A program made the translations under genes and the position numbers. Shown here piece by piece: positions 1 through 5,244 of a stretch of DNA of 5,550 bases. Location of the stretch: contig PLXB01000363.1 in NCBI GenBank assembly GCA_003151215.1, positions 1,103 to 6,652 of the forward strand, written 5' to 3'. This stretch comes from Ignavibacteriota bacterium (GTDB taxonomy: Bacteria; Bacteroidota; Kapaibacteriia; Palsa-1295). Every line of letters begins with the position of its first letter. Positions within the stretch are counted from its first letter, which is position 1. The notes beneath the pieces are model-generated. The model did no database searches, was not told where the DNA came from, and was given only the letters and a program-made list of their open reading frames with translations.

Positions 1-369
1 AGCTTGTCCTAATGAGAGGACAGTGACGATAACCTGAACAGCGTTCTTTATATGGTGTGCGAACAATGGTCGGATTGTTCGGTCGATGATGCGGGCCGAA
101 AGAACAGCTTCATCTGAGGGACGACCTTCGCGTTTGTTGTACTGTCCGCCGAGAATTAAACCAGCGGCGTAATTTTTCTCCATATACTCAACCGTCAGAT
201 TGAAGAATCCGCGGTTATCCTTGCCGTCCTTTGAAATGACGGCTGTCGCCAAAACGACTGTATCTTGGCATTTCAGTATGACGGAACCGTTCGCCTGATC
301 AGCGAGATCAGAGAAGATTGCGGTCATAGTCTTGCCGCCGACAACGAGTGAATACTCTTTGCTATGCAT
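1..369 (-). CDS. pnp: Polyribonucleotide nucleotidyltransferase (PNPase), N-terminal part, truncated by the window edge
   Basis: PNPase is a trimeric cytosolic 3'-5' phosphorolytic exoribonuclease that degrades RNA to nucleoside diphosphates and can also add tails. The 123 visible codons cover most of the first RNase PH-like domain. Diagnostic stretches are GSVILKCQDTVVLATAV (28-44), FFNLTVEYMEKNYAAG (55-70) and REGRPSDEAVLSARIIDRTI (80-99) followed by RPLF. The second RNase PH domain, KH and S1 domains would lie off the left edge. The start is the ATG at 369-367; an in-frame TAA at 375-373 rules out any longer version. No Shine-Dalgarno sequence lies at normal spacing. The loop equivalent to E. 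coli FFRR (77-80) reads YNKR, with one extra residue after the preceding GG. The gene is divergent from the 554-886 gene and has its own predicted promoter and a structured leader; no rpsO lies upstream. Confidence 0.96.
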   Translation of the reverse strand, partial: MHSKEYSLVVGGKTMTAIFSDLADQANGSVILKCQDTVVLATAVISKDGKDNRGFFNLTVEYMEKNYAAGLILGGQYNKREGRPSDEAVLSARIIDRTIRPLFAHHIKNAVQVIVTVLSLGQA

Positions 370-381
370 ATATTATATTGT

Positions 382-438
382 GAGTCCCCAGACTTTAGTA
401 TTGAAACCATTGTTTCACTACTACCTGTCTGAGGGCTC
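382..438 (-). promoter_or_regulatory. Long imperfect hairpin in the predicted pnp leader RNA
   Basis: Positions 382-393 pair with 427-438: 12 positions with one mismatch and one pair that is G-U on only one strand. After a small internal loop (2 nt against 3 nt), 396-407 pair with 412-423 (12 positions, one mismatch), closed by a 4-nt loop at 408-411. This makes about 22 pairs in one rod, ending 12 nt before the pnp start codon. On the pnp strand the hairpin is followed by ACAATATAATAT, not a T-run, so it is not an intrinsic terminator. In E. coli and relatives, a double-stranded element in the pnp leader is cut by RNase III and then acted on by PNPase itself, giving autoregulation. A similar role here is inference from position and shape. 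It could alternatively be a protein-binding site or simply a mRNA 5' stabiliser. Confidence 0.6.
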
Positions 439-459
439 GATTAAATTAGTAACGAAATT

Positions 460-488
460 ACTTTAGCATATTTTGCCAAATTTGACAG
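460..488 (-). promoter_or_regulatory. Predicted sigma70-type promoter for pnp
   Basis: On the minus strand, CTGTCA (488-483, 4 of 6 to TTGACA) is followed after 17 bp by TAAAGT (465-460, 4 of 6 to TATAAT). TGC immediately precedes the -10, which makes it an extended -10 element. The predicted transcription start is near 453, giving a leader of about 84 nt that contains the whole hairpin at 382-438. The -35 overlaps that of the opposite promoter at 482-510. This is a consensus match by eye only. Confidence 0.5.
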
Positions 489-510
489 CTCGTGGTCTCG
501 AGAGTAAAGT
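482..510 (+). promoter_or_regulatory. Predicted sigma70-type promoter for the 554-886 gene
   Basis: A perfect TTGACA (482-487) lies 17 bp from TAAAGT (505-510, 4 of 6 to consensus). The predicted start is near 517, leaving a leader of about 37 nt before the ATG at 554. Five of the six -35 bases also belong to the -35 of the divergent pnp promoter, so the two polymerases would be expected to exclude each other. Confidence 0.55.
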
Positions 511-553
511 GTGACCTATATTTGTTAAACCGTTTCTTAAAAAAATTGCTGAC

Positions 554-886
554 ATGACTAAACATAACTTTTTACCCCCAAAAGATGAATTTCCCTTTTT
601 CTACCTTCTTCTTGAAGCCGCGTCAAAACGCAGTGGTTTTCTTGAAGACGAAAAACGTATTGGATACATATCAATATGGTATCTACACGCTTTCGTAAAA
701 GGTCTGCTCAGTACTCAAACACTGATGCCTGAAGAAATTGAAACCAGAATGATGGAACATATGCATTCCCACATCTTGCAAAAACTGCAAAGTAATATTT
801 TTGTATATCATCTAAACAAAGACGATGTTCATCAAATTATACAAGATGCGAATGCAAAAGGTATTTTGGTTCCTGAATTAAAGTAA
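554..886 (+). CDS. Hypothetical protein, 110 residues, unrecognised
   Basis: I do not recognise a family. The reading frame is supported by a good upstream promoter, a terminator 38 nt after the TAA, and the absence of any competing gene on either strand. The protein looks soluble and mostly helical. It opens with a Pro- and Phe-rich segment (FLPPKDEFPFFYLLLEAA, 6-23), followed by a charged stretch (31-35), an aromatic segment GYISIWYLHAFVKGLL (37-52), a Met/His-rich helix with HMHSH at 69-73, and a C-terminal KDDVHQIIQDANAKGIL (89-105). It has no Cys, one Trp, seven His, and no signal peptide or clear membrane span. The hydrophobic patches are short and interrupted, so a transmembrane role is unlikely. 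GC is about 35% by hand count, below sampled stretches of glmS (about 45-60%). No Shine-Dalgarno sequence precedes the ATG. The short HMHSH run could bind metal, but that is speculation. Confidence 0.75.
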   Translation: MTKHNFLPPKDEFPFFYLLLEAASKRSGFLEDEKRIGYISIWYLHAFVKGLLSTQTLMPEEIETRMMEHMHSHILQKLQSNIFVYHLNKDDVHQIIQDANAKGILVPELK

Positions 887-923
887 TTGAAAATGAAACT
901 TTTTAAAAACCGCTAAAAACCAA

Positions 924-959
924 CAGACCTTTCTCAATTGAGGAGGTCTGAATTTTTTT
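924..959. terminator. Intrinsic terminator shared by two convergent genes
   Basis: CAGACCT (924-930) pairs with AGGTCTG (944-950). The stem continues with a T-G pair, a bulged T and three more pairs (CTC with GAG), closed by an AATT tetraloop. On the plus strand a run of seven T (953-959) follows, ending the 554-886 transcript. On the minus strand the hairpin lies 14 nt past the isomerase stop and is followed by TTGG and then five T, a weaker but plausible terminator for that gene. Confidence 0.85.
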
Positions 960-964
960 ATGCA

Positions 965-2020
965 CTAATTTTTCAATTGCTCTTTGAGATAATTGACCCA
1001 TGGAATATCACTCGGATCAAGCTCGTTTAGAAGTGCGCAGTAATAGCTTATGAATGCTCCATATGCCAGCGTCTCGCACACTTGGGCGATTTCCGACGTA
1101 GATTCCGCCTTGAAAGTGATCGCAGGAATTTCGCGAGTTTTTAGTATTTCTTCAGTAATCCTCATTCTCTTGTCTATCTTGTCTGAATACATGTCTGAGC
1201 GGAGCAAAAGAAAAATTATCTTTTCTTTCAGATTAAGCGGGTGCTTCAGTCCTTCGAGAAGATGATGATGAATCTCGGGAATCTCATAATAAACCGCGAA
1301 AGTTTTTGCCGTTTCATTTATTTGATTTTGAATAAAGTGTCCTGTTTCAGATAAATGTTCCGCGCCCAAAATGAGCGGAATTCTTCCTTTTAAATTTTCC
1401 CAAAGATATTCGAACTCCAAATTATCCAAGTTCCCCATCGTCTCCATGCTATGAGTGATTGCAGTGATTGATTCTTTGAAGTCTGATTTCAAATCATTGT
1501 CGATAAGCGAAAGTTTTGAAAGCATGATGAGTGTTCCCCACAACATATATCCGACACCGAAACGTGGCTGATTACATGGATTATTTTTCGTATCGATGTG
1601 ATAAACGGGGAAATTGTTTTTTTGCATCAGCGCGAGCAACTCTCCGCCTGTAGTGATGCCGATTATTTTTGCGCCCCGTAAGATTGCTTCTTTTGTCGCA
1701 GTTACAGTCTCTTCTGTGTTACCAGAATAACTTGTCGCGATGATAAGCGTTTTTTCATTTACATATTCGGGCAAATGATACGCACTTGAAACTTCAAACG
1801 GCTTTTTCACGATGCTTTGCGATTGTATGATATGTCCTCCGAGAGCTGATCCACCCATGCCGAGCAAAACTATATTTTCCACTTGCTCATATTCCTTCGG
1901 CAGATGGATTTTTGAAGCAGCTTCGTACGCATCTGTGCACTGATCTCCGAATTTCAGGATTGAGTCGAAAACGTTTTTTGAGTCGTACTGTGTTTTGTGT
2001 TTTTTTATGGTTTCTCGCAT
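965..2020 (-). CDS. Bifunctional phosphoglucose/phosphomannose isomerase family protein
   Basis: This family reversibly interconverts glucose-6-P, or mannose-6-P, with fructose-6-P in the cytosol. The 351 residues form two SIS (sugar isomerase) domains and match the usual 300-350 length. Visible motifs are the phosphosugar loop VLLGMGGSALGGHI (51-64), TLIIATSYSGNTEETV (91-106), PRFGVGYMLWGTL with a conserved Arg (R153), QNQINETAK with the probable catalytic Glu (E236), PEIHHHLLEGL (248-258) and the C-terminal PWVNYLKEQL with the probable catalytic Lys (K346). The catalytic His of the family's ELNH motif corresponds to H252; Asn before it is His here. The start ATG (2020-2018) lies 6 bp past a -10-like box, suggesting a leaderless mRNA, and no Shine-Dalgarno sequence is seen. 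The stop is TAG. The gene is divergent from glmS, which uses the same fructose-6-P. The PMI activity is known for studied family members but cannot be proved from sequence alone. Confidence 0.9.
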   Translation of the reverse strand: MRETIKKHKTQYDSKNVFDSILKFGDQCTDAYEAASKIHLPKEYEQVENIVLLGMGGSALGGHIIQSQSIVKKPFEVSSAYHLPEYVNEKTLIIATSYSGNTEETVTATKEAILRGAKIIGITTGGELLALMQKNNFPVYHIDTKNNPCNQPRFGVGYMLWGTLIMLSKLSLIDNDLKSDFKESITAITHSMETMGNLDNLEFEYLWENLKGRIPLILGAEHLSETGHFIQNQINETAKTFAVYYEIPEIHHHLLEGLKHPLNLKEKIIFLLLRSDMYSDKIDKRMRITEEILKTREIPAITFKAESTSEIAQVCETLAYGAFISYYCALLNELDPSDIPWVNYLKEQLKN

Positions 2021-2026
2021 GGGATT

Positions 2027-2032
2027 ATTGTA
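2027..2032 (-). promoter_or_regulatory. Candidate -10 box placing the isomerase transcript start at its ATG
   Basis: TACAAT (5 of 6 to TATAAT) is read on the minus strand at 2032-2027, with only AATCCC between it and the ATG. A normal start about 7 bp downstream would fall on or next to the A of the start codon, giving a leaderless mRNA. No good -35 is seen: TTGGCA at 2050-2045 is only 12 bp away. The evidence is one hexamer plus spacing. Confidence 0.35.
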
Positions 2033-2076
2033 CTACATTTTCGCTGCCAAGATTTCTTTTTGACTCTCTTAAGGAG

Positions 2077-2085
2077 TGCTATACT
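2077..2085 (+). promoter_or_regulatory. Extended -10 promoter for glmS
   Basis: TGCTATACT combines the TGn extension with TATACT (5 of 6 to TATAAT). The TTGACT at 2060-2065 is only 14 bp from the -10, too close for a standard -35, so this looks like an extended -10 promoter. The predicted start is near 2092, giving a leader of about 29 nt before the glmS ATG. That leaves no room for a glmS ribozyme. Confidence 0.5.
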
Positions 2086-2120
2086 TGCCTGTATTACTCT
2101 TCAATAAATAGTTAAATCAT

Positions 2121-3977
2121 ATGTGTGGAATTATTGGTTACATTGGAAAACGCGACGCCTTCCCGATCCTTATAAAAGGACTCGAACAGCTTGAATATAG
2201 AGGTTATGATAGTGCCGGTGTGGCTCTTCTTTCAGAGCCGGTTTCAGGCGACAAGCATAAGCTCAAAGTCTTCAAGAAAAAAGGCAAAGTCGCCGAACTT
2301 TATAAGTTTGCAAAAGAACATGATCCGAAAGGCACTATCGGCATCGGCCATACTCGTTGGGCGACCCATGGAGCGCCCGAAGATCGTAATGCTCATCCGC
2401 ATCTTTCAGAAAAAGGATCACTTGCTCTCATTCATAACGGTATCATTGAAAATTACATGCCACTCAAGAATGCTCTGATCAAGGAAGGACACACATTCAA
2501 AAGTGACACTGACACTGAAGTTTTAGCACACTTGATCGAGACGATCAGAGAGAAAGACAAACTAACGCTTGCCGATGCGGTTGCCGGCGCTCTTTCGCAA
2601 GTCGTCGGAGCGTACGCGATTGTCGTCATGGACGAACACGATGAAGATACTCTCATCGCTGCGCGAAAAGGTAGTCCTCTCGTTATCGGTATCGGTGAAC
2701 AGGAATTTTTCATCGCATCAGATGCGTCACCGATCATTCCATATACAAAGAGTGTTATTTATCTCGATGACAACCAGATTGCTGTGGTTAAACGAAACGG
2801 CGAGTTTTCTATAAAGACGATCGATGGTGTGCCACATACTCCGTTTATTCAAGAACTCACCATGGAAGCAGAAACGCTTGAAAAAGGATCGTACGATCAC
2901 TACATGCAGAAAGAAATATTCGAGCAGGCACATACTATCCGCGATGCTCTTCGCGGACATATCCTCCCAGATCGGAGTGTGCATTTGCGTGGTGTCGAAG
3001 AAATGGCAGAACAATTTAAGAACGCACAGAGAATTATCATCACTGCATGCGGTACTTCATGGATAGCAGGACTTGTCGGAGAATATCTGATCGAATCTCT
3101 CGCTCGAATTCCAGTCGAAGTCGAATACGCTTCAGAATTTCGTTACCGGAATCCTGTTGTTGGTCCGAATGACATCGTTATAGCTATCTCACAGTCTGGT
3201 GAAACTGCAGATACGCTCGCAGCGCTCGAACTCGCAAAAGAAAAAGGTGCCATGACATATGGCATCTGTAATGTCGTCGGCTCATCTATTCCTCGCACGA
3301 CCGATGCCGGCTCATATATTCACGTCGGACCTGAAATTGGTGTTGCTTCAACCAAAGCTTTTACCGGACAAGTTGTCATGCTTTCGCTTCTTTCACTCCT
3401 TATTGCTCAGGATCGACAGACTTTGAGCACGCATGAATACAATAAATTAGTCGATGCTCTTTCGAATGTCGGAGAACATGTCGACAAAGTGCTTGCACAG
3501 GAAGCTAAAATAAAAAAAATAGCCGCGACGCTTAAGGACAAAGAAAGCGCACTTTTCCTCGGCCGAGGAAATCTTTTCCCTGTCGCTCTCGAAGGCGCGC
3601 TGAAGTTGAAGGAAATCTCATATATTCATTCCGAAGGATATCCCGCAGCTGAAATGAAGCATGGTCCGATCGCTCTATTAGAAAAAGATTTTCCGGTTAT
3701 CTTTGTCGCGACGAGCGAATCGATGCGAGAAAAAGTTTTATCCAATGTTCAAGAAACCAAAGCCCGCGGCGCAACGGTCATCGGAATCATCCGCGAAGGC
3801 GACGAACTTTCACGCCAAGCTTTTGATCATTTTATTGAAATTCCGAATGTTCCCGATGAGTGGATGCCAATACTTTCAGTTCTCCCTCTACAACTTCTTG
3901 CATACCATACAGCGATCATTCGTGGAGCAGATGTTGATAAGCCGAGAAACTTGGCGAAGAGTGTGACGGTTGAATAA
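2121..3977 (+). CDS. glmS: Glutamine--fructose-6-phosphate aminotransferase (isomerizing)
   Basis: GlmS converts fructose-6-P and glutamine to glucosamine-6-P and glutamate, the entry step to UDP-GlcNAc and peptidoglycan. The protein is complete at 618 residues (609 in E. coli). The start is fixed by MCGIIGYIG, whose Cys2 becomes the N-terminal nucleophile of the glutaminase domain after Met removal. That domain (about 2-230) also shows YRGYDSAG (26-33), GHTRWATHG (76-84), HNGIIENY (105-112) and SDTDTE (128-133). The first SIS domain has ITACGTSWIAG (307-317), AISQSGET (355-362) and GVASTKAFTGQV (407-418). The second has ALEGALKLKEISYIHSEGYP (489-508), with E498 and H514 matching E. coli E488 and H504. 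The C-terminal tail PRNLAKSVTVE contains the Lys (K613) equivalent to E. coli K603. No key residue is missing. It has its own promoter, no Shine-Dalgarno sequence, and ends 8 nt before a strong terminator. Confidence 0.98.
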   Translation: MCGIIGYIGKRDAFPILIKGLEQLEYRGYDSAGVALLSEPVSGDKHKLKVFKKKGKVAELYKFAKEHDPKGTIGIGHTRWATHGAPEDRNAHPHLSEKGSLALIHNGIIENYMPLKNALIKEGHTFKSDTDTEVLAHLIETIREKDKLTLADAVAGALSQVVGAYAIVVMDEHDEDTLIAARKGSPLVIGIGEQEFFIASDASPIIPYTKSVIYLDDNQIAVVKRNGEFSIKTIDGVPHTPFIQELTMEAETLEKGSYDHYMQKEIFEQAHTIRDALRGHILPDRSVHLRGVEEMAEQFKNAQRIIITACGTSWIAGLVGEYLIESLARIPVEVEYASEFRYRNPVVGPNDIVIAISQSGETADTLAALELAKEKGAMTYGICNVVGSSIPRTTDAGSYIHVGPEIGVASTKAFTGQVVMLSLLSLLIAQDRQTLSTHEYNKLVDALSNVGEHVDKVLAQEAKIKKIAATLKDKESALFLGRGNLFPVALEGALKLKEISYIHSEGYPAAEMKHGPIALLEKDFPVIFVATSESMREKVLSNVQETKARGATVIGIIREGDELSRQAFDHFIEIPNVPDEWMPILSVLPLQLLAYHTAIIRGADVDKPRNLAKSVTVE

Positions 3978-3984
3978 TTCCCAG

Positions 3985-4020
3985 AAATAAAAAACAGCCC
4001 GATCGGGCTGTTTTTTATTT
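3985..4020. terminator. Perfectly palindromic two-way terminator between glmS and kbl
   Basis: All 36 bases form a perfect inverted repeat centred between 4002 and 4003. The GC core CAGCCCGATCGGGCTG (3995-4010) is flanked by six A on the left and six T on the right, so each strand reads as hairpin plus T-run. It lies 8 nt after the glmS stop, and its right end overlaps two bases of the kbl TAA (4021-4019). It can end both convergent transcripts. Confidence 0.95.
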
Positions 4021-5233
4021 ATTTTTGATATAGCTTTTTGATTTTCTCGATCGTAATATCAATATCTTCTTTTGTATGGAGCGCTGAAACTTGAAAACGT
4101 ATACGAGCTTCGCCTTCAGGAACAACCGGAAACGCGAGTGCGACTGCGTAGATGCCTTCTTCGAAGAGTGCTTTGCTTAATGCTGTAGCTTTTGCAGCGT
4201 CTCCGATCATTAGAGGCACGATTGCGTGGTTGCCGGAGAGAGTTGGTAGATTATTTTCTGTCAGTTTTGATTTGAAATATGCTGCATTTTCCTGAACTTT
4301 TTTTACTGGAGTCTGATCAGCCTCAAGCATTTCTATGCTCTTAATTGCCGCCATGGCGATGCTGGCCGGAATCGCGTTCGAGAATGTATATGTGCGAGAT
4401 TTCTGACGCAAGAAGTCCACAAGAATTTTTTTGCCTCCGACGTATCCGCCGATGGCGCCACCGAGCGCTTTGCCAAATGTTCCGCTGATGACGTCGATTT
4501 TACCGAGCACATCCTGGGCTTCTGGGGTTCCGCGTCCGTGACTTCCCATCACGCCGATACCGTGAGCATCATCAACAAAAAGAAGCGCATCATATTTTTC
4601 CGCAAGTTCTACAAGTTTCGGCAGATTCGCCGCGGTGCCTTCCATACTGAAGATGCCATCAGTAACGATCATCTTGTTCCGATATTTCTTATCTTTATCC
4701 TCTTCTAAAAATTTTTCAAGTGTTGCGATGTCTCCTGCCGGATAAATTCTCTTATCCAAAAGTTCTTTCTTACAAAGCTTGAATGCATCAATGATCGAAG
4801 CATGGTTGCTCGCGTCGCTGTAAATTACGTCTTTATAACTTTCAGTTTCACCGAGCGATTCGTTTACGATTGTTGCAAAGAATCCGAGATTCGCCATAAA
4901 ATTCGTAGAAAAAAGTATCGCATCTTCAGTTCCGATGAAGTTCGCGATTTTTTGTTCGAGTTCTCGGTGAATAGTCTGTGTTCCCGAAAGAAATCGTACC
5001 GAAGCCGTACCGAAGCCGAATTTCTTCATGCCTTCTTCGGCGGCTTTGATGAGTAGAGGATTATTTGCGAGTCCGAGATAATTATTTGAGGCGAACATAA
5101 TAATGTCGCGACCGGCGACTGTTACATGTGTTCCTTGAGCGCCTTCAATGGCACGTTCGGTCTTCAATTTGCCTGCTGTTTTTAGGGCTTCAAATTCTCC
5201 GTCTAGTGATTGTATAAATTTTTTGGTGTACAT
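4019..5233 (-). CDS. kbl: Glycine C-acetyltransferase (2-amino-3-ketobutyrate CoA ligase)
   Basis: This PLP enzyme cleaves 2-amino-3-ketobutyrate with CoA to glycine and acetyl-CoA, the second step of threonine breakdown. The 404 residues match the family (398 in E. coli) and the alpha-oxoamine synthase fold. Visible motifs are SNNYLGLA (49-56), GFGTASVRFLSGTQTIHREL (73-92), SNHASIIDAFKLCK (142-155), TDGIFSMEGTAANLPKL (191-207), the cofactor Asp and His in VDDAHGIGVMG (220-230), and SGTFGKALGGAIGG (250-263), where K255 should form the PLP Schiff base. LRQKSRTYTFSN (275-286) and ARIRFQVSALHT (376-387) follow. Motifs alone do not fully exclude the relatives BioF, HemA or serine palmitoyltransferase; the adjacent threonine dehydrogenase settles it. 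The start lies 11 nt after the tdh stop with no Shine-Dalgarno sequence, so translation by reinitiation is likely. Its promoter is upstream of tdh, outside the window. Confidence 0.93.
   Translation of the reverse strand: MYTKKFIQSLDGEFEALKTAGKLKTERAIEGAQGTHVTVAGRDIIMFASNNYLGLANNPLLIKAAEEGMKKFGFGTASVRFLSGTQTIHRELEQKIANFIGTEDAILFSTNFMANLGFFATIVNESLGETESYKDVIYSDASNHASIIDAFKLCKKELLDKRIYPAGDIATLEKFLEEDKDKKYRNKMIVTDGIFSMEGTAANLPKLVELAEKYDALLFVDDAHGIGVMGSHGRGTPEAQDVLGKIDVISGTFGKALGGAIGGYVGGKKILVDFLRQKSRTYTFSNAIPASIAMAAIKSIEMLEADQTPVKKVQENAAYFKSKLTENNLPTLSGNHAIVPLMIGDAAKATALSKALFEEGIYAVALAFPVVPEGEARIRFQVSALHTKEDIDITIEKIKKLYQK
4995..5018. repeat. 11-bp tandem duplication inside kbl
   Basis: GTACCGAAGCC occurs twice head to tail (4996-5006 and 5007-5017), and the period-11 match extends one base each way. 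In the kbl frame the two copies are read in different phases, encoding parts of GFGTASVR (73-80). Those residues are a conserved family motif, so the repeat probably arises by codon choice rather than recent duplication. The unit is not a multiple of three, so loss or gain of one copy would shift the frame. Confidence 0.8.
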
Positions 5234-5244
5234 GTTGCTGTAAT

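Noticed and set aside
372..377. TATAAT on the minus strand just before the pnp ATG, as a second promoter
   Set aside because: Its start would fall inside the coding region, and no -35 is seen. The AT-rich stretch is better explained as an unstructured initiation region.
370..553. Small RNA or CRISPR-like element in the divergent gap
   Set aside because: The only repeat is one hairpin; there are no spaced direct repeats and no separate terminator, so it is best read as the pnp leader plus promoters.
940..962. GAGGAGGT followed by an ATG at 960
   Set aside because: The motif is part of a terminator stem, and the ATG is followed by one codon and a stop.
2071..2076. AAGGAG, a good Shine-Dalgarno match upstream of glmS, followed at 2085 by a possible TTG-started 8-codon leader peptide ending at TAG 2111
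   Set aside because: It is 44 nt from the glmS ATG and lies upstream of the predicted transcription start, overlapping the promoter, so it would not be in the mRNA.
1912..2115. Plus-strand open frame of 67 codons across the start of the isomerase gene and the glmS promoter
   Set aside because: It lies mostly antisense to a gene with clear family motifs, and its translation looks like no protein family.
2086..2120. glmS ribozyme or another metabolite-sensing leader upstream of glmS
   Set aside because: The gap between the predicted promoter and the ATG is about 30 nt, far too short, and no ribozyme core is visible.
2453..3014. Two antisense open frames of about 95 codons inside glmS
   Set aside because: They are shadows of strongly conserved GlmS coding sequence, with no start signal or recognisable product.
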